64,000 nt of DNA, taken from the NCBI RefSeq assembly GCF_017565425.1, contig NZ_JAGEMK010000003.1, positions 397,536 through 461,535 on the forward strand. Direction: 5' to 3'. A program made the translations under genes and the position numbers. The notes under the pieces were generated by a model that worked only from the letters and a program-made list of their open reading frames with translations, had not been told where the DNA came from and searched no databases. The DNA is from Actinotalea soli (GTDB lineage Bacteria > Actinomycetota > Actinomycetes > Actinomycetales > Cellulomonadaceae). Positions within the stretch are counted from its first letter, which is position 1; every line of letters begins with the position of its first letter. This document shows positions 8,210-17,320 of the stretch, piece after piece.

Positions 8210-9304
8210 CTACACGTTGAAGCGGAACTCCACGACGTCGCCGTCGGCCATGACGTAGTCCTTGCCCTCGATGCGGGCCTTGCCGGCGGCGCGGGCGTTG
8301 GCGATGGACCCCGCCTCGACCAGGTCCTCGAAGCTGATGACCTCGGCCTTGATGAAGCCGCGCTCGAAGTCGGTGTGGATCACGCCAGCCGCCTGCGGGG
8401 CGGTCCACCCCGTGCGGATGGTCCACGCACGGGCCTCCTTGGGCCCTGCCGTGAGGTAGGTCTGCAGGCCGAGGGTCTCGAACCCGACCCGCGCGAGCTG
8501 GTTCAGACCGGGCTCGTCCTGCCCGGTCGAGGCGAGCATCTCGGCCGCGTCCTCGGGGTCGAGGTCGACCAGCTCGGACTCGAGCTTGGCGTCGAGGAAG
8601 ATCGCCTCCGCCGGGGCCACGAGCTCACGCATGCGGGCCTTGAGGCCCTCGTCGGCCAGGCCGGCCTCGTCGGTGTTCACCACGTAGATGAAGGGCTTGG
8701 AGGTCATGAGCTGGAGCTCGCGCAGCGCCTGCGGGTCCACACCTGCCTTGGCGAGGCGGTCGCGGGCCGCGAAGAGGGTCGAGCCCTCGGCGAGCACCTC
8801 GTAGGCGCGCTGCGCCGCGGTCAGGACGGCGGCGTCGGTCTTCTTGCCGCGCACCTCCTTCTCGAGGCGGGGCAGAGCCTTCTCGACCGTCTGCAGGTCG
8901 GCGAGGACGAGCTCGGTGTTGATGGTGTCGAGGTCGTCAGCCGGGTCGACCTTGCCCGCGACGTGGTGCACGTCCTCGTCGACGAAGGCGCGCACCACCT
9001 GGCAGATCGCGTCAGCCTCACGGATGTTGGCGAGGAACTGGTTGCCCATCCCCTCGCCCTCGCTCGCACCGCGCACGATGCCCGCGATGTCCACGAAGGA
9101 CACCGTCGCCGGCACGACCCGCTCGCTGCCGAAGATCCCCGCCAACGTGTCGAGGCGCGGGTCAGGCAGGGAGACCACGCCGATGTTGGGCTCGATCGTC
9201 GCGAACGGGTAGTTCGCGGCGAGCACCCCCGCACGGGTCAGGGCGTTGAACAGGGTGGACTTGCCGACGTTGGGCAGTCCGACGATGCCGATGCTGAGAG
9301 CCAC
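8210..9304 (-). CDS. ychF: Redox-regulated ATPase/GTPase YchF
   Basis: Universally conserved OBG-family P-loop NTPase (364 aa; family length about 360), ATP-preferring, associated with ribosomes and stress responses. Visible: G1 GLPNVGKST at residues 8-16, switch region NYPFATIEPN, G3 DIAGIVRGASEGEGMGNQFL, the altered G4 (NTDE in place of NKxD) that gives ATP preference, a coiled-coil insertion (PADDLDTINTELVLADLQTVEKALPRLEKEV) and a C-terminal TGS domain ending DGDVVEFRFNV. Start GTG 9304 gives the conserved N-terminus MALSIGIVGLPN; longer frames are spurious. Confidence 0.97.
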   Translation of the reverse strand: MALSIGIVGLPNVGKSTLFNALTRAGVLAANYPFATIEPNIGVVSLPDPRLDTLAGIFGSERVVPATVSFVDIAGIVRGASEGEGMGNQFLANIREADAICQVVRAFVDEDVHHVAGKVDPADDLDTINTELVLADLQTVEKALPRLEKEVRGKKTDAAVLTAAQRAYEVLAEGSTLFAARDRLAKAGVDPQALRELQLMTSKPFIYVVNTDEAGLADEGLKARMRELVAPAEAIFLDAKLESELVDLDPEDAAEMLASTGQDEPGLNQLARVGFETLGLQTYLTAGPKEARAWTIRTGWTAPQAAGVIHTDFERGFIKAEVISFEDLVEAGSIANARAAGKARIEGKDYVMADGDVVEFRFNV

Positions 9305-9392
9305 GGGGGACGAGTCTACGGGTCGAGCCCGGGGCGGCGCGCAGCGGACCACGGTGAAGCCGGTGTCGGTGGTCCCTGGGAGGGTGCTCGTC

Positions 9393-10742
9393 ATGGAGAT
9401 CCTGCTGGTCCTCGTCGGCCTGGTCCTCGGCGCAGCCCTGGGCTGGCTCGCTGCGCACCTGAGGCTGGGACACCGCACCCGTCGGCTCGAGGGGCGTCTC
9501 ACCCAGGCCACGGCCCTGCTCGACGCCGAACGGCGGGTCGCCGCGGAACGGGTCGCGAACGCCCAGGGTGACCAGCAACGGCTCCTCGAGCAGTTCCGCA
9601 CCGTCGCCTCGGACGCGCTCTCCGCCAACAACCAGCAGTTCCTCGGGCTCGCCGAGCAACGGCTCCGGGCCTCCGAGCAGCAGCACGACGCGACCCTCGC
9701 CCAGCGTGAGCAGGCCGTGCGCGCCATGGTCGACCCGCTGACCCGCGTGATCGACCAGGTGAAGGCCGAGATGACCACGGCCGAGCAGGCCCGCACCGCG
9801 GGCCAGGCCGCCCTGGGTGAGCAGCTGCGGTCGATGCACGAGGTCTCCGAGCTGCTGCGCAACGAGACGGGCCAGCTCGTCACGGCGCTGCGCTCCTCCC
9901 AGGTCCGGGGCCGGTGGGGCGAGCTGCAGCTGCGACGCGTGGTCGAGGCTGCCGGCATGCTCGACCACGTCGACTTCCTCGAGCAGACGGGGACCCGCAC
10001 CGACGACGGTCTGCAGCGCCCGGACATGGTGGTGCGGCTCAGCGGCGGCAAGCAGGTGGTGCTGGACGCCAAGGTGGCCTTCCTCGGCTACCTCGAGGCC
10101 GTGCAGGCGACCGACGACGCCGTGCGGCGCGAACGGCTCGCGGCTCACGGTCGCCACCTGCGCAAGCACGTGGACGACCTCGCGGCCAAGCAGTACTGGG
10201 AGCAGTTCTCCCCCGCCCCCGAGTTCGTCGTGATGTTCGTGCCGGCCGAGCCCTTCTTGCACGCCGCCCTCGAGGTCGACCCCGGGCTCTACGAGTACGC
10301 CATGGAACGCAACGTGGTGCTCGCCACCCCGATGACCCTCGTCGCGCTGCTGCGCACCGTGGGCTACGCCTGGCGGCAGGAGGCCCTCGCCGCCAACGCC
10401 CAGCAGGTGCTGACCCTCGGCCGAGAGCTCCACGGCAGGCTCGCCACCCTCGGCGGCCACGTCGGACGGCTCGGGCGCCAGCTCGACGGAGCCGTCAAGG
10501 CCTACAACGAGTCCGTGAGCTCGCTCGAGTCCCGGGTGCTGGTCAGCGCGCGCCGCATGGCCGACCTCCAGGTCACCGACGCCGAGCTCGAGGCGCCTGC
10601 CCAGGTGGACCGTGCCGCGCGCCAGGTCCAGGCCCCCGAGCTCGTCGCCGCGCAGGACCACCGCGTCGTCTCCCTCGAGGACCTCACGCCGAGCGCAGCG
10701 CCAGGTCGGCCCGAGGCTGAGCGACGCGCCGGCTCGGCCTGA
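9393..10742 (+). CDS. rmuC: DNA recombination protein RmuC family
   Basis: 449-aa membrane-anchored nuclease-like protein implicated in limiting inversions and recombination at repeats. An N-terminal TM helix (ILLVLVGLVLGAALGWLAAHL) is followed by a long coiled coil (about residues 30-165, rich in E, R, Q, A) and the RmuC domain with PD-(D/E)xK-like element GKQVVLDAKVAF and GRWGELQLRRVVEAAGM. ATG 9393 is preceded by GGGAGG at good spacing. Divergent from ychF; ends 6 bp before the convergent ispH stop. Confidence 0.93.
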   Translation: MEILLVLVGLVLGAALGWLAAHLRLGHRTRRLEGRLTQATALLDAERRVAAERVANAQGDQQRLLEQFRTVASDALSANNQQFLGLAEQRLRASEQQHDATLAQREQAVRAMVDPLTRVIDQVKAEMTTAEQARTAGQAALGEQLRSMHEVSELLRNETGQLVTALRSSQVRGRWGELQLRRVVEAAGMLDHVDFLEQTGTRTDDGLQRPDMVVRLSGGKQVVLDAKVAFLGYLEAVQATDDAVRRERLAAHGRHLRKHVDDLAAKQYWEQFSPAPEFVVMFVPAEPFLHAALEVDPGLYEYAMERNVVLATPMTLVALLRTVGYAWRQEALAANAQQVLTLGRELHGRLATLGGHVGRLGRQLDGAVKAYNESVSSLESRVLVSARRMADLQVTDAELEAPAQVDRAARQVQAPELVAAQDHRVVSLEDLTPSAAPGRPEAERRAGSA

Positions 10743-10748
10743 GCGAGG

Positions 10749-11777
10749 TCAGGCCGGCTCGACCGAGAGCGAGCGGCGGCCACCACGGGTGGGGCGGGGA
10801 GGCGCCTGGCCCGCGGCCTTGAGGTCGGCACGCAGCTCGCGCGGCAGCGAGAACATGAGGTCCTCGGTCGCCGTCCGGACCTCCTCGACCGTCGCGTAGC
10901 CGCGCGCGGCGAGATCCTCGAGCACGTCGCGCACGAGGATCTCGGGGACCGAGGCCCCTGAGGTGACCCCGACCGTCGAGACGCCCTCGAACCACGCGGG
11001 GTCGATCTCCGCAGCACGGTCGATCCGGTAGGAGGTGCGCGCCCCGGCGTTGAGGGCCACCTCGACCAGACGGACCGAGTTCGACGAGTTCGCCGATCCG
11101 ACCACGATCACGAGGTCGCAGTCCGGGGCGAGCTTCTTGACCGCCACCTGCCGGTTCTGGGTCGCGTAGCAGATGTCGTCGCTGGGCGGGTCCTGCAGGC
11201 TCGGGAACCGCTCGCGCAGCCGACGCACCGTCTCCATGGTCTCGTCCACGGACAGCGTCGTCTGCGAGAGCCACACGACCTTGTCCGGGTCCCGCACGGT
11301 GACCTTGCCGACCTCGTCCGGGGAGTTGACCACCTGGATGTGGTCCGGGGCCTCGCCTGCGGTGCCCTCGACCTCTTCATGACCGTCGTGGCCGATGAGC
11401 AGGATGTCGTAGTCGTCGCTCGCGAAGCGCACGGCCTCCTTGTGCACCTTCGTGACCAGGGGACAGGTCGCGTCGATGGTCTGCAGGGAACGAGCGGCGG
11501 CCGAGGCGTGCACGGCTGGGGAGACGCCGTGGGCGGAGAAGACCACGCGGGCGCCCTCGGGCACCTCGTCGGTCTCCTCGACGAAGATCGCACCGCGCTC
11601 GGAGAGGCTCTCCACGACGTACTTGTTGTGGACGATCTCCTTGCGGACGTAGACCGGGGCCCCGTAGTGGTCCAGGGCCTTCTCGACCGCGATCACCGCC
11701 CGGTCCACTCCCGCGCAGTACCCACGCGGTGCGGCGAGCAGCACACGCTTGGTGTCAGTGGTGGCAGAGGGATTCAC
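10749..11777 (-). CDS. ispH: 4-hydroxy-3-methylbut-2-enyl diphosphate reductase
   Basis: Last enzyme of the MEP isoprenoid pathway, a [4Fe-4S] protein reducing HMBPP to IPP and DMAPP. 342 aa. Conserved elements: [12 protein letters not shown] with cluster ligand Cys21, [19 protein letters not shown] (second Cys), [19 protein letters not shown] (third Cys region) and [11 protein letters not shown]. The ~25 C-terminal residues are a poorly conserved basic tail. Lies head-to-head with xseA; the two starts are separated by 73 bp that must contain both promoters. Confidence 0.97.
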   Translation of the reverse strand: MNPSATTDTKRVLLAAPRGYCAGVDRAVIAVEKALDHYGAPVYVRKEIVHNKYVVESLSERGAIFVEETDEVPEGARVVFSAHGVSPAVHASAAARSLQTIDATCPLVTKVHKEAVRFASDDYDILLIGHDGHEEVEGTAGEAPDHIQVVNSPDEVGKVTVRDPDKVVWLSQTTLSVDETMETVRRLRERFPSLQDPPSDDICYATQNRQVAVKKLAPDCDLVIVVGSANSSNSVRLVEVALNAGARTSYRIDRAAEIDPAWFEGVSTVGVTSGASVPEILVRDVLEDLAARGYATVEEVRTATEDLMFSLPRELRADLKAAGQAPPRPTRGGRRSLSVEPA

Positions 11778-11850
11778 CGCCTCAGTCTACGGACCTCGTC
11801 CACCCGGGTCCTGCGCGTGCCGCGTCGGTGGCAGATGGCAGGCTGGGCGC

Positions 11851-13137
11851 GTGACCTCGACCACCGGCGCGCTCCCGGCCCGCGCCCTCGACACCACCGC
11901 GGGGACGCCGTGGCCCGTCCGTCACCTCTCGGCCAAGATCGCCGAGTACATCCAGCGCATGCCCAGCGTCTGGGTCGAGGGGCAGGTCGTCCAGCTCAAC
12001 CGCCGCCCCGGCACCACCCTCGCCTTCCTCACCCTGCGGGACACCGACACCGACGTCTCGGTCCCCGTCTCCCTGCACACCCGGGTCCTCGAGCAGGCCA
12101 CCACCGAGATCTCCGAGGGCGCGCACGTCGTCGTGCACGTCACGCCGGCGTTCTGGCCCAAGCGCGGCTCGCTGCAGATGCAGGCCGACGAGATCCGCGC
12201 TGTCGGCGTCGGGGAGCTGCTCGCGCGCATCGAGCACCTCAAGCGCATCCTCGCCGCCGAAGGGCTGTTCGAGCCCTCCCGCAAGAAGCCGCTGCCCTTC
12301 CTGCCACGGGTCGTCGGCCTGATCTGCGGGCGCGAGTCCAAGGCCGAGCACGACGTCGTGGTCAACGCCCGGGCCCGGTGGCCGCAGGTCCGGTTCGAGA
12401 TCCGGGAGGTCGCCGTCCAGGGCACCCAGGCCGTGAGCCAGGTCTCGGCCGCCCTCGCCGAGCTGGACGCCGACCCCGCCGTGGAGGTCATCGTGGTCGC
12501 CCGAGGAGGGGGCGCGGTCGAGGACCTGCTCCCGTTCAGCAACGAGACCCTCGTGCGCGCGGCCGCCGCGTGCCGCACCCCGCTGGTGAGCGCCATCGGG
12601 CACGAGACGGACGCGCCGCTCCTCGACCTCGTGGCCGACCACCGCGCCTCGACACCGACGGACGCCGCCAAGCAGATCGTGCCCGACATCGGTGAGGAGC
12701 GCGCGCGCCTGCAGCAGGCCCGCAGCCGCATCCGGGCCGCCATCACCCATCGCCTGCACCGCGAGGAGGAGGGCCTCGCCGCGATGCGGAGCCGCCCGGT
12801 GCTGGCCCGGCCGCACACGGTGCTCGACGCCGAGGCCGAGCAGGTGGCTCGCCGGCGTCAGGCCGGGCGCCGCGCCCTCGAGGACCGCCTGCACGCCGGC
12901 GCCGCCGACGTCAGCCGGCTCGCGGCCCAGGTGCGAGCCCTCAGCCCGGCCGCCACGCTGGACCGCGGGTACGCAGTCGTCCAGCACGGGGACGACCTCG
13001 TGCTGCGGGACCCCGCGGAGGTCGAGGTCGGGCAGGCCCTGCGCATCAGGGTGGCCCGCGGCGAGCTGCCGGCGACGGTCGCCCCGGCGACCCCGCGGTT
13101 TACTGGACCCGAGCACGAGGACGAAGGAGCGACGTGA
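11851..13137 (+). CDS. xseA: Exodeoxyribonuclease VII large subunit
   Basis: Catalytic subunit of ExoVII, which degrades single-stranded DNA from both ends. 428 aa from GTG 11851. N-terminal OB fold (residues ~20-120, MPSVWVEGQVVQLNRRPGTT), nuclease core with VIVVARGGGAVEDLLPFSNE and ISAIGHETD-like VSAIGHETDAPLLDLVADHRASTPTDAAK, then a coiled-coil region and the C-terminal DRGYAVV segment. Stop overlaps the xseB start (GTGA). Confidence 0.97.
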   Translation: MTSTTGALPARALDTTAGTPWPVRHLSAKIAEYIQRMPSVWVEGQVVQLNRRPGTTLAFLTLRDTDTDVSVPVSLHTRVLEQATTEISEGAHVVVHVTPAFWPKRGSLQMQADEIRAVGVGELLARIEHLKRILAAEGLFEPSRKKPLPFLPRVVGLICGRESKAEHDVVVNARARWPQVRFEIREVAVQGTQAVSQVSAALAELDADPAVEVIVVARGGGAVEDLLPFSNETLVRAAAACRTPLVSAIGHETDAPLLDLVADHRASTPTDAAKQIVPDIGEERARLQQARSRIRAAITHRLHREEEGLAAMRSRPVLARPHTVLDAEAEQVARRRQAGRRALEDRLHAGAADVSRLAAQVRALSPAATLDRGYAVVQHGDDLVLRDPAEVEVGQALRIRVARGELPATVAPATPRFTGPEHEDEGAT

Positions 13138-13394
13138 CAGCCGACGGAAGCCAGGGCGAGGCCATCGCCGACCTCAGCTACGAGCAGGCCCGCGACGAGC
13201 TGGTCACGGTCGTCGCCCGGCTCGAGACGGGAGGCGAGACCCTCGAGGGCTCCCTCGCGCTCTGGGAACGCGGTGAGGCTCTCGCCCAGCGCTGCCAGGA
13301 GTGGCTCGACGGCGCCCGCGAGAGGCTCGACGCCGCCCGCGCCGCAGGACCCGATCAGACCCCTCCCTCGACGACGAGCAAGGACCAGACATGA
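13134..13394 (+). CDS. xseB: Exodeoxyribonuclease VII small subunit
   Basis: 86-aa regulatory subunit of ExoVII; several copies bind the XseA coiled coil. Typical two-helix pattern: LSYEQARDELVTVVARLETGG followed by LEGSLALWERGEALAQRCQEWL. GTG start overlaps the xseA stop by 4 nt. Its own stop overlaps the ATG of the kinase gene by 4 nt, making a three-gene coupled operon. Confidence 0.95.
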   Translation: MTADGSQGEAIADLSYEQARDELVTVVARLETGGETLEGSLALWERGEALAQRCQEWLDGARERLDAARAAGPDQTPPSTTSKDQT

Positions 13395-14491
13395 CCGAGC
13401 CCACCGCCCCGCCCGAGCACCCCGACGGCCCCGCCGCACCGGACCAGCCCGGGCCCGAGCCCGTCGGCCTCGACGCACCCCCCTCCGGGGTGATCGAGCG
13501 TGACCGGACCGAGGGCGAGATGGACCCGGGCATCGAGCCCTCCCCCGAGGTGATGGTCGACGAGTCCGAGCGCCGCGCCCTGGTCATCGGGGAGGCGCTG
13601 ATCGACGTGGTGCGCCGACCCGACGGCTCCGCCGAGGAGCACCCCGGGGGGAGCCCGGCCAACGTAGCCCTGGGCCTCGCGCGGCTCGGCCGCCCCGTCG
13701 ACCTGCTCACCTGGTTCGGCCCCGACGCCCACGGTGACATGCTGCGAGGCCACCTGAGCGGCAACGGGGTGACGATCAGCCCCGGCAGCGACTCGGCCGC
13801 ACGGACCTCGGTCGCGACCGCGACCCTCGACGAGCAGGGCACGGCCGGCTACGAGTTCGACCTGTCGTGGCAGGTGCCGGAGCGGTGGACGGCCCCGGTG
13901 ACACCTCCGCTCGTGGTGCACACCGGCTCGATCGCCGCGGTCCTCGAGCCCGGTGGCCCCGACGTCGCGCACGTCCTCGAGGCCCGCCGGGACTCGGCGA
14001 CGATCACCTACGACCCCAACCTCCGGCCCTCGCTCATGCCTCCCGCGGACCAGACCCGCGAGGTCGTCGAACGGATCGTGGCCCTCGCCGACGTGGTCAA
14101 GGTCAGCGACGAGGACCTCGCCTGGCTCGAGCCCGGCGTCGACCCCCTCGAGATCGCACGACGGTGGGCTCAGGCCGGGCCCGCCCTGGTCGTCGTCACA
14201 CGGGGTGGCGAGGGCGCGACGGGGGTCCTGGCGACCGGCCACGAGGTCGACGTCGCTGCGCCCAGGGTCACCGTCGCCGACACCGTCGGCGCGGGCGACT
14301 CCTTCATGGGCGGCCTGATCGACGGCCTGTGGTCGGCGCAGCTCCTCGGCGCCGAGAACCGTGAGGCCCTGAACGCGGCCCCCGCCGAGACCCTGCGCGG
14401 AGTCCTCGAACGGTGCGCGGAGATCGCGGCGATCACGGTGAGCCGGGCAGGGGCCAACCCCCCGAACCGGAGCGAGCTCACCGAGCTCTGA
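13391..14491 (+). CDS. PfkB family carbohydrate kinase (fructokinase-like)
   Basis: 366-aa ribokinase/PfkB family sugar kinase. The ATG at 13391 overlaps the xseB stop (ATGA). Residues 1-60 are an unusual Pro/Glu-rich acidic extension; the kinase domain starts at RRALVIGEALIDVV and has signature 1 GGSPANVALGLARLG and signature 2 DTVGAGDSFMGGLIDG, with catalytic base Asp303. The substrate is probably fructose or a related hexose, judged only from overall resemblance. Coupling to exonuclease VII genes has no obvious metabolic sense. Confidence 0.9.
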   Translation: MTEPTAPPEHPDGPAAPDQPGPEPVGLDAPPSGVIERDRTEGEMDPGIEPSPEVMVDESERRALVIGEALIDVVRRPDGSAEEHPGGSPANVALGLARLGRPVDLLTWFGPDAHGDMLRGHLSGNGVTISPGSDSAARTSVATATLDEQGTAGYEFDLSWQVPERWTAPVTPPLVVHTGSIAAVLEPGGPDVAHVLEARRDSATITYDPNLRPSLMPPADQTREVVERIVALADVVKVSDEDLAWLEPGVDPLEIARRWAQAGPALVVVTRGGEGATGVLATGHEVDVAAPRVTVADTVGAGDSFMGGLIDGLWSAQLLGAENREALNAAPAETLRGVLERCAEIAAITVSRAGANPPNRSELTEL

Positions 14492-14516
14492 GAGGACCGC
14501 ATCGCGCTCCGCTCAC

Positions 14517-14544
14517 GATCGGTCCGCGCGCGAGCGGCCCGATC
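14517..14544. terminator. Imperfect hairpin between convergent kinase and GH15-like genes
   Basis: Arms 14517-14527 and 14534-14544 pair in 10 of 11 positions with a 6-nt loop. It is placed between two convergent genes and could end either transcript. A short direct repeat (CGAGCGGCCC) adds partial symmetry. Confidence 0.35.
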
Positions 14545-14595
14545 CCGAGCGGCCCGGTCCCGATCAGCTGGCCTGCGCGGCCCTGCGCTCTCGAC

Positions 14596-15873
14596 TCAGC
14601 CTGTCTCCTCGAGCCGGTCGAGCTCGTCGAGGGTGATGAGGACGGTCGAGGCGGTCCAGGCCAGCGGGGCCACGGCCGAAGGGCTGCCGTCCCAGAGCAC
14701 CTTCTCGGGCAGGGCCCCACGCTCGGTCCGGTGCTCGTCGAGCCAGTCGAGCCAGTGCTCGGCCTGCTCGACGTCCCCCGAGGCCGCAGCCGTGAGGGCC
14801 CAGATCGCGGTCTCCGGGGTCCAGGAGATGCCGTCGGACTTCCATCCCTCCCCGGGGGCGAGCCCGCCCCCCGGGCGCGCCATCCCCTCGGCAGCCGCGG
14901 TCCAGGCCTCGGCCACCTCGGCCTCGAGGGGGGCGAAGGGCGGCATGAGGAAGGCCACCGAGGTGTCACGGTGCCTTCCGCCGAGGTGTCGCGGGTAACC
15001 GTCTGGAGCGAACTCCTCGTCCACGGCGCGGCTCAGCAGGGCCTCGAGGTCCGCCGCTGACGGCTCCCCCAGCGCCTCGAGGACCGGCTCGGCCGCGCGG
15101 ACCCCGGCCAGCAGCGGCGCGAGGGTGCCGAGGGTGGGCGCCGTCTCCCGGACCTCCCAGTAGTCGGAGAACACCCCGGGTACCCCGGTGGCCGGATCGA
15201 TGTTCGACCGGATGGCCGTCACGGACCGCTCGACCAGCGGACGAAGGCGCTCCAGGTCGGCGTCGCGCTGCGCACCGGGCTCGGCCTCGGCATACCACTC
15301 GGCCACCGCCCACAGCACCCAGCCGTTGCCGTCGAGCTGCAGACCTCGTTGGTCCGGGACGGCCCCCGTCCCGTCTGGCAGGTACCGAGCCTCGAACACT
15401 CCCCCGGTCGAGGTGACGTCCTGCATGACCCGCAGGTAGTCGAGGACCTCGAGAGCATCCTCGGTGTGGCCGGTCCGGGCGAGGGCCACCGCGGTGAAGG
15501 AGGCGTCCCGCGGCCAGACGTAGCGCCAGGCCGGGTTGGCCCCGGCGATCGCCGCCCCTCCGGGCAGGACCAGGGCGTCGAGGTCGCGCAGAGCCTGCTC
15601 GGCCATGTCGGCGTAGGACTCGGGACCGGGCACCGTGCCGCGCTCGATCCACAGGTTCTGCTCGACACGGTGCGCGGGATCGTCCTGAGCGGTCGGGTCG
15701 CCGAGCACCACCTGCGGCAGGCCCGCGGCGTCGACCACGATCCCGTCGGCGTACAGCGGGATCTCCTCGTACCGGGAGTCCACGTGCCACACCGCGACCC
15801 CCGCCGTCGCCAGCGCGACGACCGCGGCTGCCGCCCCCACCGTCACCGCACGACGAGAGGGGGCCCAAGACAT
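14596..15873 (-). CDS. GH15-like (glucoamylase/trehalase type) exported glycoside hydrolase
   Basis: 425-aa (alpha/alpha)6-barrel hydrolase-like protein. An N-terminal signal anchor or signal peptide (RRAVTVGAAAAVVALATAGVAVW) directs it outside or to the membrane. Typical family pieces: WRYVWPRDASFTAVALARTGH, GLQLDGNGWVLWAVAEWY, and WTPETAIWALTAA near the C-terminus, where the second catalytic acid region normally lies. It is shorter than full GH15 glucoamylases because the N-terminal beta domain is absent. Last gene of the sugar ABC operon (56 bp after the ATPase gene), so it probably releases monosaccharide from the transported sugar or from a longer precursor. ATG 15873 has no clear SD. 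Exact substrate not assignable. Confidence 0.75.
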   Translation of the reverse strand: MSWAPSRRAVTVGAAAAVVALATAGVAVWHVDSRYEEIPLYADGIVVDAAGLPQVVLGDPTAQDDPAHRVEQNLWIERGTVPGPESYADMAEQALRDLDALVLPGGAAIAGANPAWRYVWPRDASFTAVALARTGHTEDALEVLDYLRVMQDVTSTGGVFEARYLPDGTGAVPDQRGLQLDGNGWVLWAVAEWYAEAEPGAQRDADLERLRPLVERSVTAIRSNIDPATGVPGVFSDYWEVRETAPTLGTLAPLLAGVRAAEPVLEALGEPSAADLEALLSRAVDEEFAPDGYPRHLGGRHRDTSVAFLMPPFAPLEAEVAEAWTAAAEGMARPGGGLAPGEGWKSDGISWTPETAIWALTAAASGDVEQAEHWLDWLDEHRTERGALPEKVLWDGSPSAVAPLAWTASTVLITLDELDRLEETG

Positions 15874-15929
15874 GGCGCGACGATAGTCGCTGGGTCAAGG
15901 AGGTTCCGCCACCGCCGGGGCGCGGTGGG

Positions 15930-17246
15930 TCAGGAGGCGGCTCGCTCACCTCCGCCGGAGGCCCGTCCGGCCTCGCGCTGCTCCTTGCGCTCGGCGATCC
16001 TCTTCTCGCGGGCCTGGGCGCGCTCGAGCGCTGCCTTGCGGTCGGCCTCGTTCTCCTCCTCGATACGAGCCACGGCCTCCTCGTCCCGGGTCAGGTTCTC
16101 CCCCGTCTCGGGGTCGAAGACCATCAGACGAGCCGGGTCGAACCAGAGCTGGGCCTCGTCGCCGTCGCGCACGTCGCTCTCGGAGCTCAGGGCCACGATC
16201 ACCTGGGTGCGCATGCCCTCGCCGTCGAGGTCCCGGTCCAGCTCCTCGAGCTTGGCCGCGACGTCAGGGTGCGTGTCGAAGGGGATGTAGGCGTAGAGCT
16301 CGGACCCCAGCCACTCGGTCACGTCGATCTCGGCGTCGAACCGCACCCCGCCCGCGATCTTCTCGCCCTCGAGCAGGGCGGCGTCCTCGACGTGCTCGGG
16401 TCGCAGGCCCACGATGACCAGCTTGCGGTCACCGATGCGCTCGCGCAGCGGGCCGTCGATCGGCACCTCCGCGAAGGGCAGACGCATCGTCCCCCCGTCG
16501 ACCTCGCCCGGCAGGAAGTTCATCGGCGGGGAGCCGATGAACCCCGCGACGAAGAGGTTGGCCGGCTGCTCGTACAGCCCGCGAGGGCTCGCGACCTGCT
16601 GGAGCTCGCCCTTCTTGAGGACTGCGACCCGGTCCCCGAGGGTCAGGGCCTCGGTCTGGTCGTGGGTCACGTACACCGTCGTGGTGCCGAGCCGACGCTG
16701 CATGCGCGCGATCTCGGTGCGCATCTGCCCGCGGAGCTTGGCGTCGAGGTTGGACAGCGGCTCGTCGAAGAGGAAGGCCTCGGCCTCGCGCACGATCGCT
16801 CGCCCCATCGCGACCCGCTGCCGCTGCCCGCCCGAGAGGTTGGCGGGCTTGCGCTCCAGGTGGTCCCGGAGCTCGAGGGTGTCGGCCGCGAGGTTGACCT
16901 TGCGGTCGATCTCCTCCTGGCTGAACTGGCCCTTGGTGAGCCGCAGCGGGAAGGCGATGTTCTCGTAGACGGTCAGGTGCGGGTACAAGGCGTAGTTCTG
17001 GAAGACCATCGCGAGGTGGCGGTCGCGCGGGGCCTTCTCGTTGACCCGCTTGCCGCCGATCTCCAGGTCCCCCGAGGTGATGTCCTCGAGCCCGACGATC
17101 ATCCGCAGCAGCGTGGACTTCCCGCAGCCCGAGGGGCCCACCAGGATGACGAACTCACCGTCGGCGATGTCCAGGCTCACGCCCTTGACGGCCGGGAAGC
17201 CGTCGCCGTACTTCTTGACGATGTCCTTCAGGACGATGGAAGCCAT
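15930..17246 (-). CDS. sugC: Sugar ABC transporter ATP-binding protein, SugC/MsmK/UgpC type
   Basis: 438-aa MalK-like ATPase of a CUT1 importer. Walker A GPSGCGKST near residues 37-45, Q-loop MVFQNYALYPHLTVYENIAF, signature LSGGQRQRVAMGRAIV, Walker B AFLFDEPLSNLDAKLR, then a C-terminal OB/TOBE regulatory domain (from about residue 240) and an extra highly charged coiled tail (last ~50 residues, rich in E, K, R). ATG 17246 has AGGAG upstream. N-terminus MASIVLKDI and VNEKAPRDR resemble mycobacterial SugC. Follows both permease genes. Confidence 0.88.
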   Translation of the reverse strand: MASIVLKDIVKKYGDGFPAVKGVSLDIADGEFVILVGPSGCGKSTLLRMIVGLEDITSGDLEIGGKRVNEKAPRDRHLAMVFQNYALYPHLTVYENIAFPLRLTKGQFSQEEIDRKVNLAADTLELRDHLERKPANLSGGQRQRVAMGRAIVREAEAFLFDEPLSNLDAKLRGQMRTEIARMQRRLGTTTVYVTHDQTEALTLGDRVAVLKKGELQQVASPRGLYEQPANLFVAGFIGSPPMNFLPGEVDGGTMRLPFAEVPIDGPLRERIGDRKLVIVGLRPEHVEDAALLEGEKIAGGVRFDAEIDVTEWLGSELYAYIPFDTHPDVAAKLEELDRDLDGEGMRTQVIVALSSESDVRDGDEAQLWFDPARLMVFDPETGENLTRDEEAVARIEEENEADRKAALERAQAREKRIAERKEQREAGRASGGGERAAS

Positions 17247-17320
17247 GGGATCTCCTCGCGGTCTGGGCGGGCGGGTCGGGGCTGATCTGGTGGGCGGTCT
17301 GGGCCTGGTCGATCGGGAGG

